In this document: positions 1 to 5,657 of the stretch, one piece after another
Numbering within the stretch: position 1 is the first letter of the stretch
Layout of the letters: every line of letters starts with the position of its first letter
Source of the DNA: Thiolapillus brandeum
Lineage (GTDB): Bacteria; Pseudomonadota; Gammaproteobacteria; Chromatiales; Chromatiaceae
NCBI GenBank assembly: GCA_011051425.1
Contig: DRLF01000254.1
Location: 1-8,062, forward strand
Reading direction: 5' to 3'
DNA length: 8,062 bases
Program-made: the position numbers and the translations under genes
The notes under the pieces: generated by a model
What the model saw: the letters and a program-made list of their open reading frames with translations, nothing else
Database searches by the model: none
Told to the model about the DNA's origin: nothing

Positions 1-186
1 AACCCGCCACCGGGAAAATGGAAGGTGAAGAAGGATGGCGGCGTATTCGACCAGTTTACCGGGGCAACCATCACCCCGCGCAATATCGTGGCTACCGTAA
101 AGAAAACCCTGGAATATTTCGAGAAGGAAAAGGAAAACCTGTTCAAGAAACCCACGGAACCCGTCACCGAGGCTCCTTTTCACTAG
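1..186 (+). CDS. rsxG: RsxG/RnfG, FMN-binding subunit of the Rsx/Rnf electron transport complex (3' end only)
   Basis: This is the C-terminal 61 residues of RsxG; the gene enters from the left edge and ends at TAG 184-186. RsxG is a periplasm-facing, membrane-anchored subunit of the Rsx/Rnf complex and carries covalently bound FMN. The visible part includes the flavinylation motif DQFTGATIT (residues 17-25 of the fragment). In this family FMN is attached by a phosphoester bond to the last Thr of the S/T-G-A-T motif, here encoded at 67-69. E. coli RsxG has the closely similar [12 protein letters not shown]. The tail after the motif is Lys/Glu-rich and ends APFH. The rsxE start follows after 9 bp, consistent with one operon. 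Identification is firm; the signal anchor and the rest of the domain lie outside the window. Confidence 0.95.
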   Translation, partial: NPPPGKWKVKKDGGVFDQFTGATITPRNIVATVKKTLEYFEKEKENLFKKPTEPVTEAPFH

Positions 187-195
187 AGAATTCCC

Positions 196-891
196 ATGAG
201 CATGAGCTATCCCGAAATCGTCAAAAACGGACTGTGGAACAATAACCAGGCGCTGGTTGCACTCTTGGGGCTGTGCCCGCTGCTGGCAGTTTCCAATACC
301 CTGATCAACGGCCTGGGCCTCGGCCTGGCAACGACCGTGGTGCTGATTCTGTCCAACGGCACCATATCGTTCATCCGCAACTGGGTGCGTCAGGAAGTGC
401 GCCTGCCGGTGTTCGTGCTCGTTATCGCCTCTTTCGTTACCGCCGTGGAACTGGTCATGAACGCCTGGTTCCATGACCTGCACAAGATCCTCGGTATCTT
501 TATCCCCCTCATCGTCACCAACTGCACCATCGTGGGCCGTGCTGAGGCTTTCGCCTCCCGCAACCCGGTTCCCCAATCCATGGTGGACGGTCTGAGCATG
601 GGCATGGGCTTTACCCTTGTGCTCATGACACTGGGAGGCCTGCGCGAATTCATCGGCCAGGGTACGATTCTCTCTGGCATCCACCTCATGTTTGGCGAAG
701 CAGCCAGAGGCCTGAGCTTTTCCATGGGTGAGGACTACCACGGCCTGATACTTGCCATCCTGCCACCCGGCGCCTTTTTCGGGCTGGGGCTGCTCATCGC
801 CCTGAAGCATCTCATTGACAAGCGCAGCGCCAAGCGGGCAACTGCCACCGAGACGCAGACAACAGCAACGCCCGCGCCCGCCGAAGGATGA
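196..891 (+). CDS. rsxE: RsxE/RnfE, integral membrane subunit of the Rsx/Rnf electron transport complex
   Basis: 231 aa, the same length as E. coli RsxE. It is a polytopic inner-membrane protein (about six hydrophobic segments between residues 18 and 205) that pairs with RsxA. In the Rnf/Nqr family this pair holds an intramembrane iron-sulfur centre through conserved cysteines, and the matching residues here are Cys27 in LLGLCPLLAV and Cys110 in VTNCTIVGRAEAF. Other family signatures are IFIPLIVTNC (101-110), GGLREFIGQGT (147-157) and LPPGAFFGLGL (189-199). The Ala/Thr-rich C-terminus is variable in the family. ATG 196 is preferred because the N-terminus then aligns with relatives; the ribosome site is weak (AGAGA about 6 bp upstream), and ATG 202 is an alternative. 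The stop overlaps the nth start (ATGA 888-891), implying translational coupling. In E. coli the complex reduces SoxR; elsewhere Rnf couples ferredoxin and NADH to an ion gradient. Confidence 0.97.
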   Translation: MSMSYPEIVKNGLWNNNQALVALLGLCPLLAVSNTLINGLGLGLATTVVLILSNGTISFIRNWVRQEVRLPVFVLVIASFVTAVELVMNAWFHDLHKILGIFIPLIVTNCTIVGRAEAFASRNPVPQSMVDGLSMGMGFTLVLMTLGGLREFIGQGTILSGIHLMFGEAARGLSFSMGEDYHGLILAILPPGAFFGLGLLIALKHLIDKRSAKRATATETQTTATPAPAEG

Positions 892-1523
892 ACAGGGAAA
901 AACGCACCGAAATTTTTCGCCGCCTGAGAGAACACAACCCCAATCCCACAACGGAGCTGAACTATGACAGCCCGTTCGAACTGCTGATCGCCGTCATCCT
1001 CTCCGCCCAGGCGACAGATGTGGGCGTCAACAAGGCCACAGCAAAACTCTTCCCGGCAGCCAATACCCCCCAGGCCATTCTCGATCTGGGTGAAGAGGGA
1101 CTGAAGAAACACATCAGGACCATCGGGCTGTACAACAGCAAGGCAAAGAACATCATCAAAACCTGCCGTATCCTGCTGGAAAAACACGGCGGCGAAGTAC
1201 CCGACAACCGTCAGGACCTGGAAGCACTTCCCGGCGTGGGCCGCAAGACCGCCAACGTGGTGCTCAATACCGCTTTTGGCCACCCCACCATGGCCGTGGA
1301 CACACACATCTTCCGTGTTGCCAACCGCACCGGCATCGCGAAAGGAAAAACGGTGCTGGAAGTGGAAAAAAAACTGTTACGCAATGTGCCGAAGGAGTTC
1401 CTGCACGACGCCCATCACTGGCTGATCCTGCACGGTCGCTATACCTGTATCGCCCGCAAGCCCCGTTGTGGTTCCTGCATCATCGAGGACCTGTGCGAAT
1501 ACAAGGACAAACCCGAGGACTGA
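888..1523 (+). CDS. nth: Endonuclease III, DNA glycosylase/AP lyase for oxidised pyrimidines
   Basis: 211 aa, identical in length and residue numbering to E. coli Nth. It excises oxidised pyrimidines such as thymine glycol and cleaves the abasic site by beta-elimination, in base-excision repair. Visible features: the helix-hairpin-helix LPGVGRKTANVV (114-125) with the catalytic Schiff-base Lys120; the catalytic Asp138 in VDTHIFRV; and the C-terminal [4Fe-4S] ligands Cys187, Cys194, Cys197 and Cys203 with C-X6-C-X2-C-X5-C spacing. LSAQATD (38-44) is also characteristic. All key residues are intact. The start ATG 888 overlaps the rsxE stop by 4 bp, with only a short purine stretch (GAAGG) just before it, so translation probably depends on rsxE. 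Location directly after rsxE is the usual gammaproteobacterial arrangement. No internal promoter is evident. Confidence 0.98.
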   Translation: MNREKRTEIFRRLREHNPNPTTELNYDSPFELLIAVILSAQATDVGVNKATAKLFPAANTPQAILDLGEEGLKKHIRTIGLYNSKAKNIIKTCRILLEKHGGEVPDNRQDLEALPGVGRKTANVVLNTAFGHPTMAVDTHIFRVANRTGIAKGKTVLEVEKKLLRNVPKEFLHDAHHWLILHGRYTCIARKPRCGSCIIEDLCEYKDKPED

Positions 1524-1529
1524 GCATTC

Positions 1530-2303
1530 ATGGAAAACCACATCTGTAACCGCACCGTCCTCATCACGGGCGCGAGCTCGGGCTTCGGCCGGCAACTGAC
1601 CCTGGACCTGCTGGACTACGAAGTCGACCTGATCCTGGTGGCCCGCTCCATGAATCGCCTGGAGACGCTGCGTGAGGAACTGAGTTCACGAACCGACAGG
1701 CTGGTGGAAATCCATGCCCTGGATGTGCGTGACAGACAGGCCGTGGAATCTGCCCTGTCTGACATACTGTCCCGCCATACGGTGCACATCCTGGTCAACA
1801 ACGCCGGTCTGGCCCTGGGACTGGATCCTGTCGACCAGGGCAACCCCGATCACTGGGATATCATGATAGACACCAATCTCAAGGGACTGCTCTATGTGAG
1901 CAAACCGGTAATCGCACAAATGCGGACGCTGGACAGTGCCCACGTGGTAAACATCGGTTCCATGGCCGGTCGCATGCCCTACCCGGGAGGCAACGCCTAT
2001 TGCGCTTCCAAGGCCGCCGTCCATGCTCTGGGAGAGGCCATGAATGCCGACCTGCTGGGCACCAGCGTGAAGGTAAGTACCATTGCCCCCGGTGCCGCCG
2101 ACACAAACTTCTCCCCCACCCGCTTCGAAGGTGACACGGAAAAGGCAAGGGCCGTCTATGAAGGTTTCACCCCACTGAACGCGGGGGACATCTCCCACGC
2201 CATCCTCTGCGTGCTCAACACGCCACCCCATGTCAACATACAGCACCTGGACATCATGCCCACGGCCCAGCGCAACCCTTACCTGCTGCACCGTAATAGC
2301 TGA
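1530..2303 (+). CDS. ydfG: YdfG-like short-chain dehydrogenase/reductase (NADP-dependent 3-hydroxy acid dehydrogenase type)
   Basis: 257 aa classical SDR, a cytosolic oxidoreductase with a Rossmann fold. Visible: the nucleotide-binding TGASSGFG (13-20); Arg39 after the second strand (VARS), which usually marks NADP(H) preference; LVNNAG (88-93); Asn116 in DTNLKG; and catalytic Ser144, Tyr157 and Lys161 (YCASK). The stretches NNAGLALG, MIDTNLKGL, PYPGGNAY, RFEGD and the C-terminal HVNI..L..MP resemble E. coli YdfG, which oxidises L-allo-threonine, serine and 3-hydroxy acids and also reduces malonic semialdehyde. Substrate here is inferred by that similarity only. The start has GAGGA at 1515-1519, 10 bp upstream of ATG. 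It follows nth by 6 bp and is probably co-transcribed with rsx-nth. It ends 6 bp from the convergent rmuC stop with no hairpin terminator between them, so transcripts likely overlap or end by Rho. Confidence 0.9.
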   Translation: MENHICNRTVLITGASSGFGRQLTLDLLDYEVDLILVARSMNRLETLREELSSRTDRLVEIHALDVRDRQAVESALSDILSRHTVHILVNNAGLALGLDPVDQGNPDHWDIMIDTNLKGLLYVSKPVIAQMRTLDSAHVVNIGSMAGRMPYPGGNAYCASKAAVHALGEAMNADLLGTSVKVSTIAPGAADTNFSPTRFEGDTEKARAVYEGFTPLNAGDISHAILCVLNTPPHVNIQHLDIMPTAQRNPYLLHRNS

Positions 2304-2309
2304 CGCTTT

Positions 2310-3824
2310 TCAGGAGTCCGCTTTTTCCTGTTGATCAGACAGCAGCGTACCGTCGCCATCCAGATCGTCCAGCTCTACCTTTTCGATCTTCACGAAGCGG
2401 CTGCTGATCTTCTTTGCCGAGGTATTGACCTGCCTCGCGTCCTCGTGAGCCATGCGGATATGATTGGCCAGCTTGTCCATGCGCTGCTGGAAGCGACCGA
2501 AATCCTTGGAAAGGTAGTGAAGGTGTTCCTGGATGATATGCACTTGCTTGCGCGTGGCCACATCCTTGATCACCGCCCTCGCAGTGGTGAGCACCGCCAT
2601 CAGGGTCGTGGGTGAAACCAGCCATACACGGCGCTGCTGGGCTTCTTCGACCAATTCGGGAAAATGGGCGTGAATCTCTGCGAACAGGGATTCGGCAGGC
2701 AGAAACATGACGGCGCCATCGGCGGTTTCTCCCGGGATCAGATACTTGGCGGCAATATCGTGGATGTGCTTCTTTATATCCTGGCGAAACTGCCGCCGCG
2801 CCTGCTGCCTTTCGCTTTCCCCGGCATCCGCATCCATCATGCGCTGGTAGCTTTCCAGGGGAAATTTGGCGTCGATGGCGACATTGCCCGTAGGCTCCGG
2901 CAGGGTGAGCAGGCAATCCACGCGGGTGTCGTTGCTCAGGGTCTGCTGCATGGAATAGCTGCCTTCGGGCATGACGTTGCGCACCAGGGATTCGAGCTGG
3001 ACTTCACCGAAAGCCCCTCGCGAGCGCTTGTCGGTGAGCACTTCCTGCAGGCTGACGACGTTGCCAGACAGCTCGGTGATCTTCTTTTGCGCTTCGTCGA
3101 TGCGCGACAAATGTTCCAGCACCTTGGTAAAGGTTTCCGTGGTTTTTTCAAAACCTGCGGTGAGTCGCTTTTCCACTTCACCACTGATTTCTCGCAGCTT
3201 TTCCTCAGTGGTGCGAGTAAGATTTTCGACCCGCCTGTTCAGCTCCTTTGCCGAATCGCTCTGGGAATCACGCAACTGCGCTGACATGTGCGCCATGCCT
3301 TTCTGTAGCGCCTGCTGCTGATTCTGCAGCGCTTCCGCCTGGCGCTGCTCGAAGCTTTCCCGCTGCGCCGCCAGGGCGTTGCCCACGGAAGCACGCAATT
3401 CGGCCTGATCTTTCTGCTGGGCCACCCGGCCTTCGCCGAGATTCTCCACTACCGCCGACTGCAGCTGTTCGAATCTTTGCAACAGGGATTCCTTCACCGC
3501 CCCGGAATCCAGCAACAGCTGGCGCTGCAGTATGCCCTGGCGTTGACCCAGCGTCTCCTGCAGGTCCGCCACGCTCTTGTGCATACCTTCCAGGGTCAGC
3601 ACCTGTCCACGGATGATGTCATCCGCGATTTCTCTGCGATGCTTGTCCAGTTCAGCGAGCAATCCCAGGGCATATTGCTCGGAATCCAGATAGATGCTGC
3701 GCAGCTGCCGGTTCTGGCTCATCAGCGTCCATATCACCAGAAACAGCAACAGCACCACCAGGCCCAGACCGGCCAATAATATTTCCTCACTGTACTGACT
3801 CCAGAAAGCCTGAAGATTGTGCAT
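2310..3824 (-). CDS. rmuC: RmuC family protein, DNA recombination-limiting nuclease-like protein
   Basis: 504 aa (E. coli RmuC 475). In order: one N-terminal membrane segment (about residues 15-35); a long Gln/Glu/Ala-rich coiled coil (about 50-260); and the RmuC domain (about 265-482), related to PD-(D/E)XK nucleases. Family signatures are GAFGEVQLESL (270-280), VDCLL (302-306), VAIDAKFPLESY (315-326, with Asp318 and Lys320 as probable active-site residues), SLFAEIHAHFPEL (379-391), WLVSPTTLMAVL (401-412) and KISSRFVKIEKVEL (472-485). In E. coli, loss of RmuC raises inversion between short inverted repeats; the biochemical activity is poorly defined. ATG 3822-3824 puts the membrane anchor in the usual place, with only a weak GGA about 10 bp upstream. 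The acidic C-terminus 487-494 (DLDGDGTL) resembles a calcium-binding loop. It is monocistronic here, divergent from mtaB and convergent with the dehydrogenase. Confidence 0.95.
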   Translation of the reverse strand: MHNLQAFWSQYSEEILLAGLGLVVLLLFLVIWTLMSQNRQLRSIYLDSEQYALGLLAELDKHRREIADDIIRGQVLTLEGMHKSVADLQETLGQRQGILQRQLLLDSGAVKESLLQRFEQLQSAVVENLGEGRVAQQKDQAELRASVGNALAAQRESFEQRQAEALQNQQQALQKGMAHMSAQLRDSQSDSAKELNRRVENLTRTTEEKLREISGEVEKRLTAGFEKTTETFTKVLEHLSRIDEAQKKITELSGNVVSLQEVLTDKRSRGAFGEVQLESLVRNVMPEGSYSMQQTLSNDTRVDCLLTLPEPTGNVAIDAKFPLESYQRMMDADAGESERQQARRQFRQDIKKHIHDIAAKYLIPGETADGAVMFLPAESLFAEIHAHFPELVEEAQQRRVWLVSPTTLMAVLTTARAVIKDVATRKQVHIIQEHLHYLSKDFGRFQQRMDKLANHIRMAHEDARQVNTSAKKISSRFVKIEKVELDDLDGDGTLLSDQQEKADS

Positions 3825-3844
3825 GGTTTCAAGTCCGCCAAGAA

Positions 3845-3875
3845 GATAGAATCAACTATCGAAATTATCATAATT
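3845..3875. promoter_or_regulatory. Divergent rmuC-mtaB control region with two short dyads and candidate -10 boxes
   Basis: The 90-bp gap between the two divergent starts is much richer in A+T than the flanking genes. It contains GATAG-N6-CTATC (3845-3860) and the near-perfect palindrome AATTAT-C-ATAATT (3863-3875). The second dyad holds a possible -10 for each direction: CATAAT (3869-3874) toward mtaB, and GATAAT on the minus strand (3864-3869), 40 bp from the rmuC start. No convincing -35 box accompanies either, so the promoters are tentative and may need an activator. Function as a shared operator is inference from symmetry and position. Confidence 0.4.
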
Positions 3876-3905
3876 AACCCGGCAACCAAATAACGCCGGG
3901 TTAAT
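3873..3905. repeat. Perfect 11-bp inverted repeat immediately upstream of mtaB
   Basis: Arms ATTAACCCGGC (3873-3883) and GCCGGGTTAAT (3895-3905) are exact reverse complements around an 11-nt A/C-rich spacer. The right arm ends 9 bp before the mtaB ATG. There is no T-run on either side, so it does not look like an intrinsic terminator. It could be an operator for a dimeric regulator or, if transcription starts upstream, a 5'-leader hairpin controlling mtaB translation. mtaB has no Shine-Dalgarno here, only the AT-rich bases 3901-3914. Confidence 0.6.
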
Positions 3906-3914
3906 AAATAACCA

Positions 3915-5198
3915 ATGCGCGTTCATCTCAAAACTCTTGGCTGCCGCCTCAACGAAGCCGAACTGGAATCCTGGTCACGGGAGTTCCAACATCATGGCAT
4001 ACGACCGGAAAGAAATCCGGAAAACGCCGATCTGCTGGTCATCAACACCTGCGCGGTAACAGAGGAAGCGGTAAAGAAATCCCGAAAGCTGTTGCGCCGC
4101 GCCCAACGGGACAACCCCGGGGCCAAGCTGGTAGTGAGCGGCTGCTATGTCTCCCTGAATGCAGAACAGGCCGCTGCCGATCTGGGCGTGGACCTGATTG
4201 TTCCCAACACCGACAAGGAGCATCTGGCGGAAATTGCCATACGCGAACTGCAGCTTCCAACAATGCCGGCCACTGCCATGGAACCGGACAGCTACAGCCC
4301 CCTGCAGCGCAACCGGCAGCGTGCCTTCATCAAGGTACAGGACGGTTGCCGCTACCGCTGCAGCTACTGCGTAGTGACACTGGCCAGGGGTGAAGAACGC
4401 AGTAAACCCCTGCCCCAAATCATCGAGGAGATCAGGCTACTGCAGGCGCAGGGCATTCAGGAGGTCGTGCTTGCCGGCGTACACCTGGGCGGATACGGCA
4501 GCGACTGTAACACCAGTCTGAAGAAACTGGTGGAAGCGGTTCTCAGACAAACGGATATCCCCCGCATTCGTCTGGGTTCGCTGGAACCCTGGGATCTGCC
4601 CGAAGATTTCTGGGATCTGTTCGACAATCCCCGCCTCATGCCCCACCTGCACCTGCCCATGCAAAGCGGAGCCGATTCCGTGCTGCGGCGCATGTCCCGG
4701 CGCTGCCGTAGCGGGGAATTCCTCGATCTGGTTAAAGCCGCCCGGCAGAAGATCCCGGAGTTCAATGTCACCACCGACATCATCGTGGGCTTCCCCGGCG
4801 AGACAGAAACCGAATGGCAACAGCCCCTCGATTTCGTGGAACAGGCAAGATTCGGGCACGTCCACATCTTTGCGTTTTCCCCGCGCAGCGGCACCAAGGC
4901 AGCTTATCTGGACAACCCCGTGGCACGGGACATCAAACGTCAGCGCAGTGAACAGTTACATCATCTGGCCGCACAACTGGCAACGGAAAATGCCCAGGGT
5001 CAACAAGGAAAGACTGTCCAGGTGCTGGTGGAGGGCAATCCGGATGAAAAGAACGGCCAGTTTCTGTATTCTGGTTACACACCAAACTATCTGCGCGTCC
5101 AGTTCCCTTCTGCCGAAAACCTGGAAAACCGCATCGTAAGTGTCACTATCAATCAATTTGACGGTAAGACGCTTCAGGGATCACTGGCAGAAAGTTGA
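3915..5198 (+). CDS. mtaB: MtaB-type tRNA methylthiotransferase (ms2t6A37 formation)
   Basis: 427 aa, radical-SAM methylthiotransferase. The N-terminal UPF0004 domain has its three cluster ligands at Cys10 (KTLGCRLNEAE), Cys46 (INTCAVTE) and Cys77 (VSGCY). The radical-SAM cluster motif is C145-X3-C149-X2-C152 in DGCRYRCSYC. LHLPMQSG (245-252), TTDIIVGFPGET (286-297) and FAFSPRSGT (319-327) are standard. A TRAM RNA-binding domain occupies about 364-425. The KTLGCRLNEAE start and overall length fit MtaB, which adds the methylthio group at C2 of t6A37 in tRNAs reading ANN codons, rather than MiaB (i6A substrate) or RimO (ribosomal protein S12). ATG 3915 places Cys10 at the expected distance, although no Shine-Dalgarno precedes it. 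All cluster cysteines are present. The last bases of the gene overlap the -35 of the next promoter. Confidence 0.92.
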   Translation: MRVHLKTLGCRLNEAELESWSREFQHHGIRPERNPENADLLVINTCAVTEEAVKKSRKLLRRAQRDNPGAKLVVSGCYVSLNAEQAAADLGVDLIVPNTDKEHLAEIAIRELQLPTMPATAMEPDSYSPLQRNRQRAFIKVQDGCRYRCSYCVVTLARGEERSKPLPQIIEEIRLLQAQGIQEVVLAGVHLGGYGSDCNTSLKKLVEAVLRQTDIPRIRLGSLEPWDLPEDFWDLFDNPRLMPHLHLPMQSGADSVLRRMSRRCRSGEFLDLVKAARQKIPEFNVTTDIIVGFPGETETEWQQPLDFVEQARFGHVHIFAFSPRSGTKAAYLDNPVARDIKRQRSEQLHHLAAQLATENAQGQQGKTVQVLVEGNPDEKNGQFLYSGYTPNYLRVQFPSAENLENRIVSVTINQFDGKTLQGSLAES

Positions 5199-5222
5199 AA
5201 AAGCCGAAAAACCGACCATACT
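5195..5222 (+). promoter_or_regulatory. Putative sigma70 promoter for the 67-aa protein
   Basis: TTGAAA (5195-5200, 5 of 6 to consensus) is separated by 16 bp from CATACT (5217-5222, 4 of 6). The -35 includes the mtaB stop codon. The predicted start of transcription falls near 5229, about 30 bp before the downstream ATG, leaving room for its strong ribosome site. The -10 overlaps the LexA-type site described separately, the arrangement expected for repression by promoter occlusion. Assigned from sequence alone. Confidence 0.5.
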
Positions 5223-5238
5223 GTTTACATGAACAGAC
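5219..5238. promoter_or_regulatory. Putative LexA (SOS) operator
   Basis: The 20 bases TACTGTTTACATGAACAGAC contain a perfect CTGT-N8-ACAG core (CTGT 5221-5224, ACAG 5233-5236). They match the E. coli LexA consensus at 14 of 20 positions, including the full TACTGT left half. The site overlaps the -10 of a plausible promoter and lies 22 bp from the start of the 67-aa gene, typical of SOS operators. With equal base frequencies, such an 8-base match is expected at about 1 in 65,000 positions, so about 0.1 times in this window and about 0.001 times in this 60-bp gap. Whether this organism's LexA uses that site is assumed from gammaproteobacteria in general. Confidence 0.65.
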
Positions 5239-5246
5239 ATGAAAAA

Positions 5247-5251
5247 AGGAG
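5247..5251 (+). promoter_or_regulatory. Strong ribosome binding site deciding the start of the 67-aa gene
   Basis: AGGAG at 5247-5251, preceded by an A-run, stands 7 bp before ATG 5259-5261. This selects that start over the in-frame ATG at 5229-5231. The upstream ATG lies inside the putative LexA operator, has no Shine-Dalgarno, and sits about where transcription is predicted to begin. Confidence 0.85.
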
Positions 5252-5258
5252 TAGTACG

Positions 5259-5462
5259 ATGTTTCTGAAAGATACAAAGACTGGTGATCTGGTGGAGGTA
5301 CTGGGTGTTTCCGATCTGATCGACCCCTTTCGCAACAGCGTTCCCGGACGCTTTCATGCCGGAGAGGAAATGGGAGAGCCGAAAAGCTTCTTCAAGACCG
5401 AGCTGGTATTCCCTTCAGAGGAACCCTTGCCAAGGTGCTGGGTAGATCCCAACTACAAATAA
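5259..5462 (+). CDS. Uncharacterised 67-aa small protein, possibly SOS-controlled
   Basis: I do not recognise the family. The protein is soluble-looking, with no signal peptide or membrane segment, and mildly acidic (12 Asp/Glu against 8 Lys/Arg). The N-terminus KDTKTGDLVEVLG (4-16) alternates like a beta-hairpin. It is followed by DLIDPFRNSVPGRFHAGEE (19-37), then LVFPSEEPLPRCWVDP (49-64) with single Cys60 next to single Trp61. The many Pro, Gly and aromatic residues look like a folded small domain, not random read-through. The strong Shine-Dalgarno and clean stop (TAA 5460-5462) support a real gene. It has its own putative promoter and LexA-type operator and is followed by a long hairpin. 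It does not resemble DinI, SulA, UmuD or hydrophobic SOS toxins such as TisB. Function unknown; SOS regulation is inferred. Confidence 0.85.
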   Translation: MFLKDTKTGDLVEVLGVSDLIDPFRNSVPGRFHAGEEMGEPKSFFKTELVFPSEEPLPRCWVDPNYK

Positions 5463-5469
5463 TGCAGCA

Positions 5470-5511
5470 GGATGTGGTGAGATGAGGTTTGTGTCTTATC
5501 TCGCCGCATTC
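5470..5511 (+). terminator. 17-bp RNA hairpin after the 67-aa gene (3' end structure, possibly a terminator)
   Basis: Arms 5470-5486 and 5495-5511 pair over 17 positions (13 Watson-Crick and 4 G-U) around an 8-nt loop (5487-5494). It begins 8 bp after the stop codon. All four non-standard pairs are G-U only when the plus strand is the RNA; in a minus-strand transcript they become A-C mismatches, so the structure suits plus-strand mRNA. No T-run follows, so it is not a textbook intrinsic terminator; it may stabilise the 3' end or assist Rho-dependent termination. Confidence 0.6.
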
Positions 5512-5519
5512 GGTAGGAT

Positions 5520-5551
5520 GTCGTAAAAGCCCAGGGAAGGGCTTTTACGAC
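5520..5551. terminator. Perfect 13-bp palindrome, possible bidirectional terminator
   Basis: GTCGTAAAAGCCC (5520-5532) and GGGCTTTTACGAC (5539-5551) are exact complements with a 6-nt loop AGGGAA. The inner part AAAAGCCC/GGGCTTTT has the A-tract, GC core and T-tract order of a bidirectional intrinsic terminator. It lies between convergent genes (the 67-aa gene on plus, xthA on minus). The GC core is only 4 bp and the T-tract only 4, so termination is likely weak. Confidence 0.5.
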
Positions 5552-5552
5552 T

Positions 5553-5584
5553 CGGAATCGGAAAAATGCGATTTTCCGATTCCG
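5553..5584. repeat. Perfect 13-bp palindrome
   Basis: CGGAATCGGAAAA (5553-5565) and TTTTCCGATTCCG (5572-5584) pair exactly around a 6-nt loop (5566-5571). It starts one base after the preceding palindrome and has the same geometry (13-bp stem, 6-nt loop) but an unrelated sequence. The arms are not followed by a T-run. Confidence 0.85.
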
Positions 5585-5619
5585 CCATTTTCAATGGCTG
5601 TAAGCCAGTGAAAATGGCG
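5583..5619. repeat. Long hairpin with 11-bp outer and 5-bp inner stems
   Basis: CGCCATTTTCA (5583-5593) pairs with TGAAAATGGCG (5609-5619). After one A-G mismatch, TGGCT (5595-5599) pairs with AGCCA (5603-5607) around the loop GTA. Its left arm shares two bases with the preceding palindrome, so the two hairpins abut directly. Confidence 0.85.
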
Positions 5620-5636
5620 ATGCGTCCTTGCATCGC
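5617..5636. repeat. 7-bp hairpin GCGATGC/GCATCGC
   Basis: GCGATGC (5617-5623) and GCATCGC (5630-5636) form a stem with a 6-nt loop. Its left arm overlaps the right arm of the preceding hairpin. GGCGAT (5616-5621) can alternatively pair with ATCGCC (5644-5649), so two exclusive folds are possible. Confidence 0.6.
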
Positions 5637-5657
5637 GGAGGCTATCGCCTTTTGCGA

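Noticed and set aside
735..1307. 190-codon open frame on the minus strand over rsxE and nth
   Set aside because: It spans two well-supported plus-strand genes and has no independent support.
2664..3284. 206-codon open frame on the plus strand
   Set aside because: It is entirely antisense to rmuC, whose protein carries clear family motifs; the antisense product has no recognisable domain or ribosome site.
3861..3880. Possible Fur box in the rmuC-mtaB gap
   Set aside because: GATAATT on the minus strand resembles a half site, but the second half does not fit the 19-bp or 7-1-7 Fur patterns.
5229..5258. Upstream in-frame ATG that would lengthen the small protein to 77 aa
   Set aside because: The ATG lies within the putative LexA site near the predicted transcription start and lacks a Shine-Dalgarno; ATG 5259 has AGGAG at ideal spacing.
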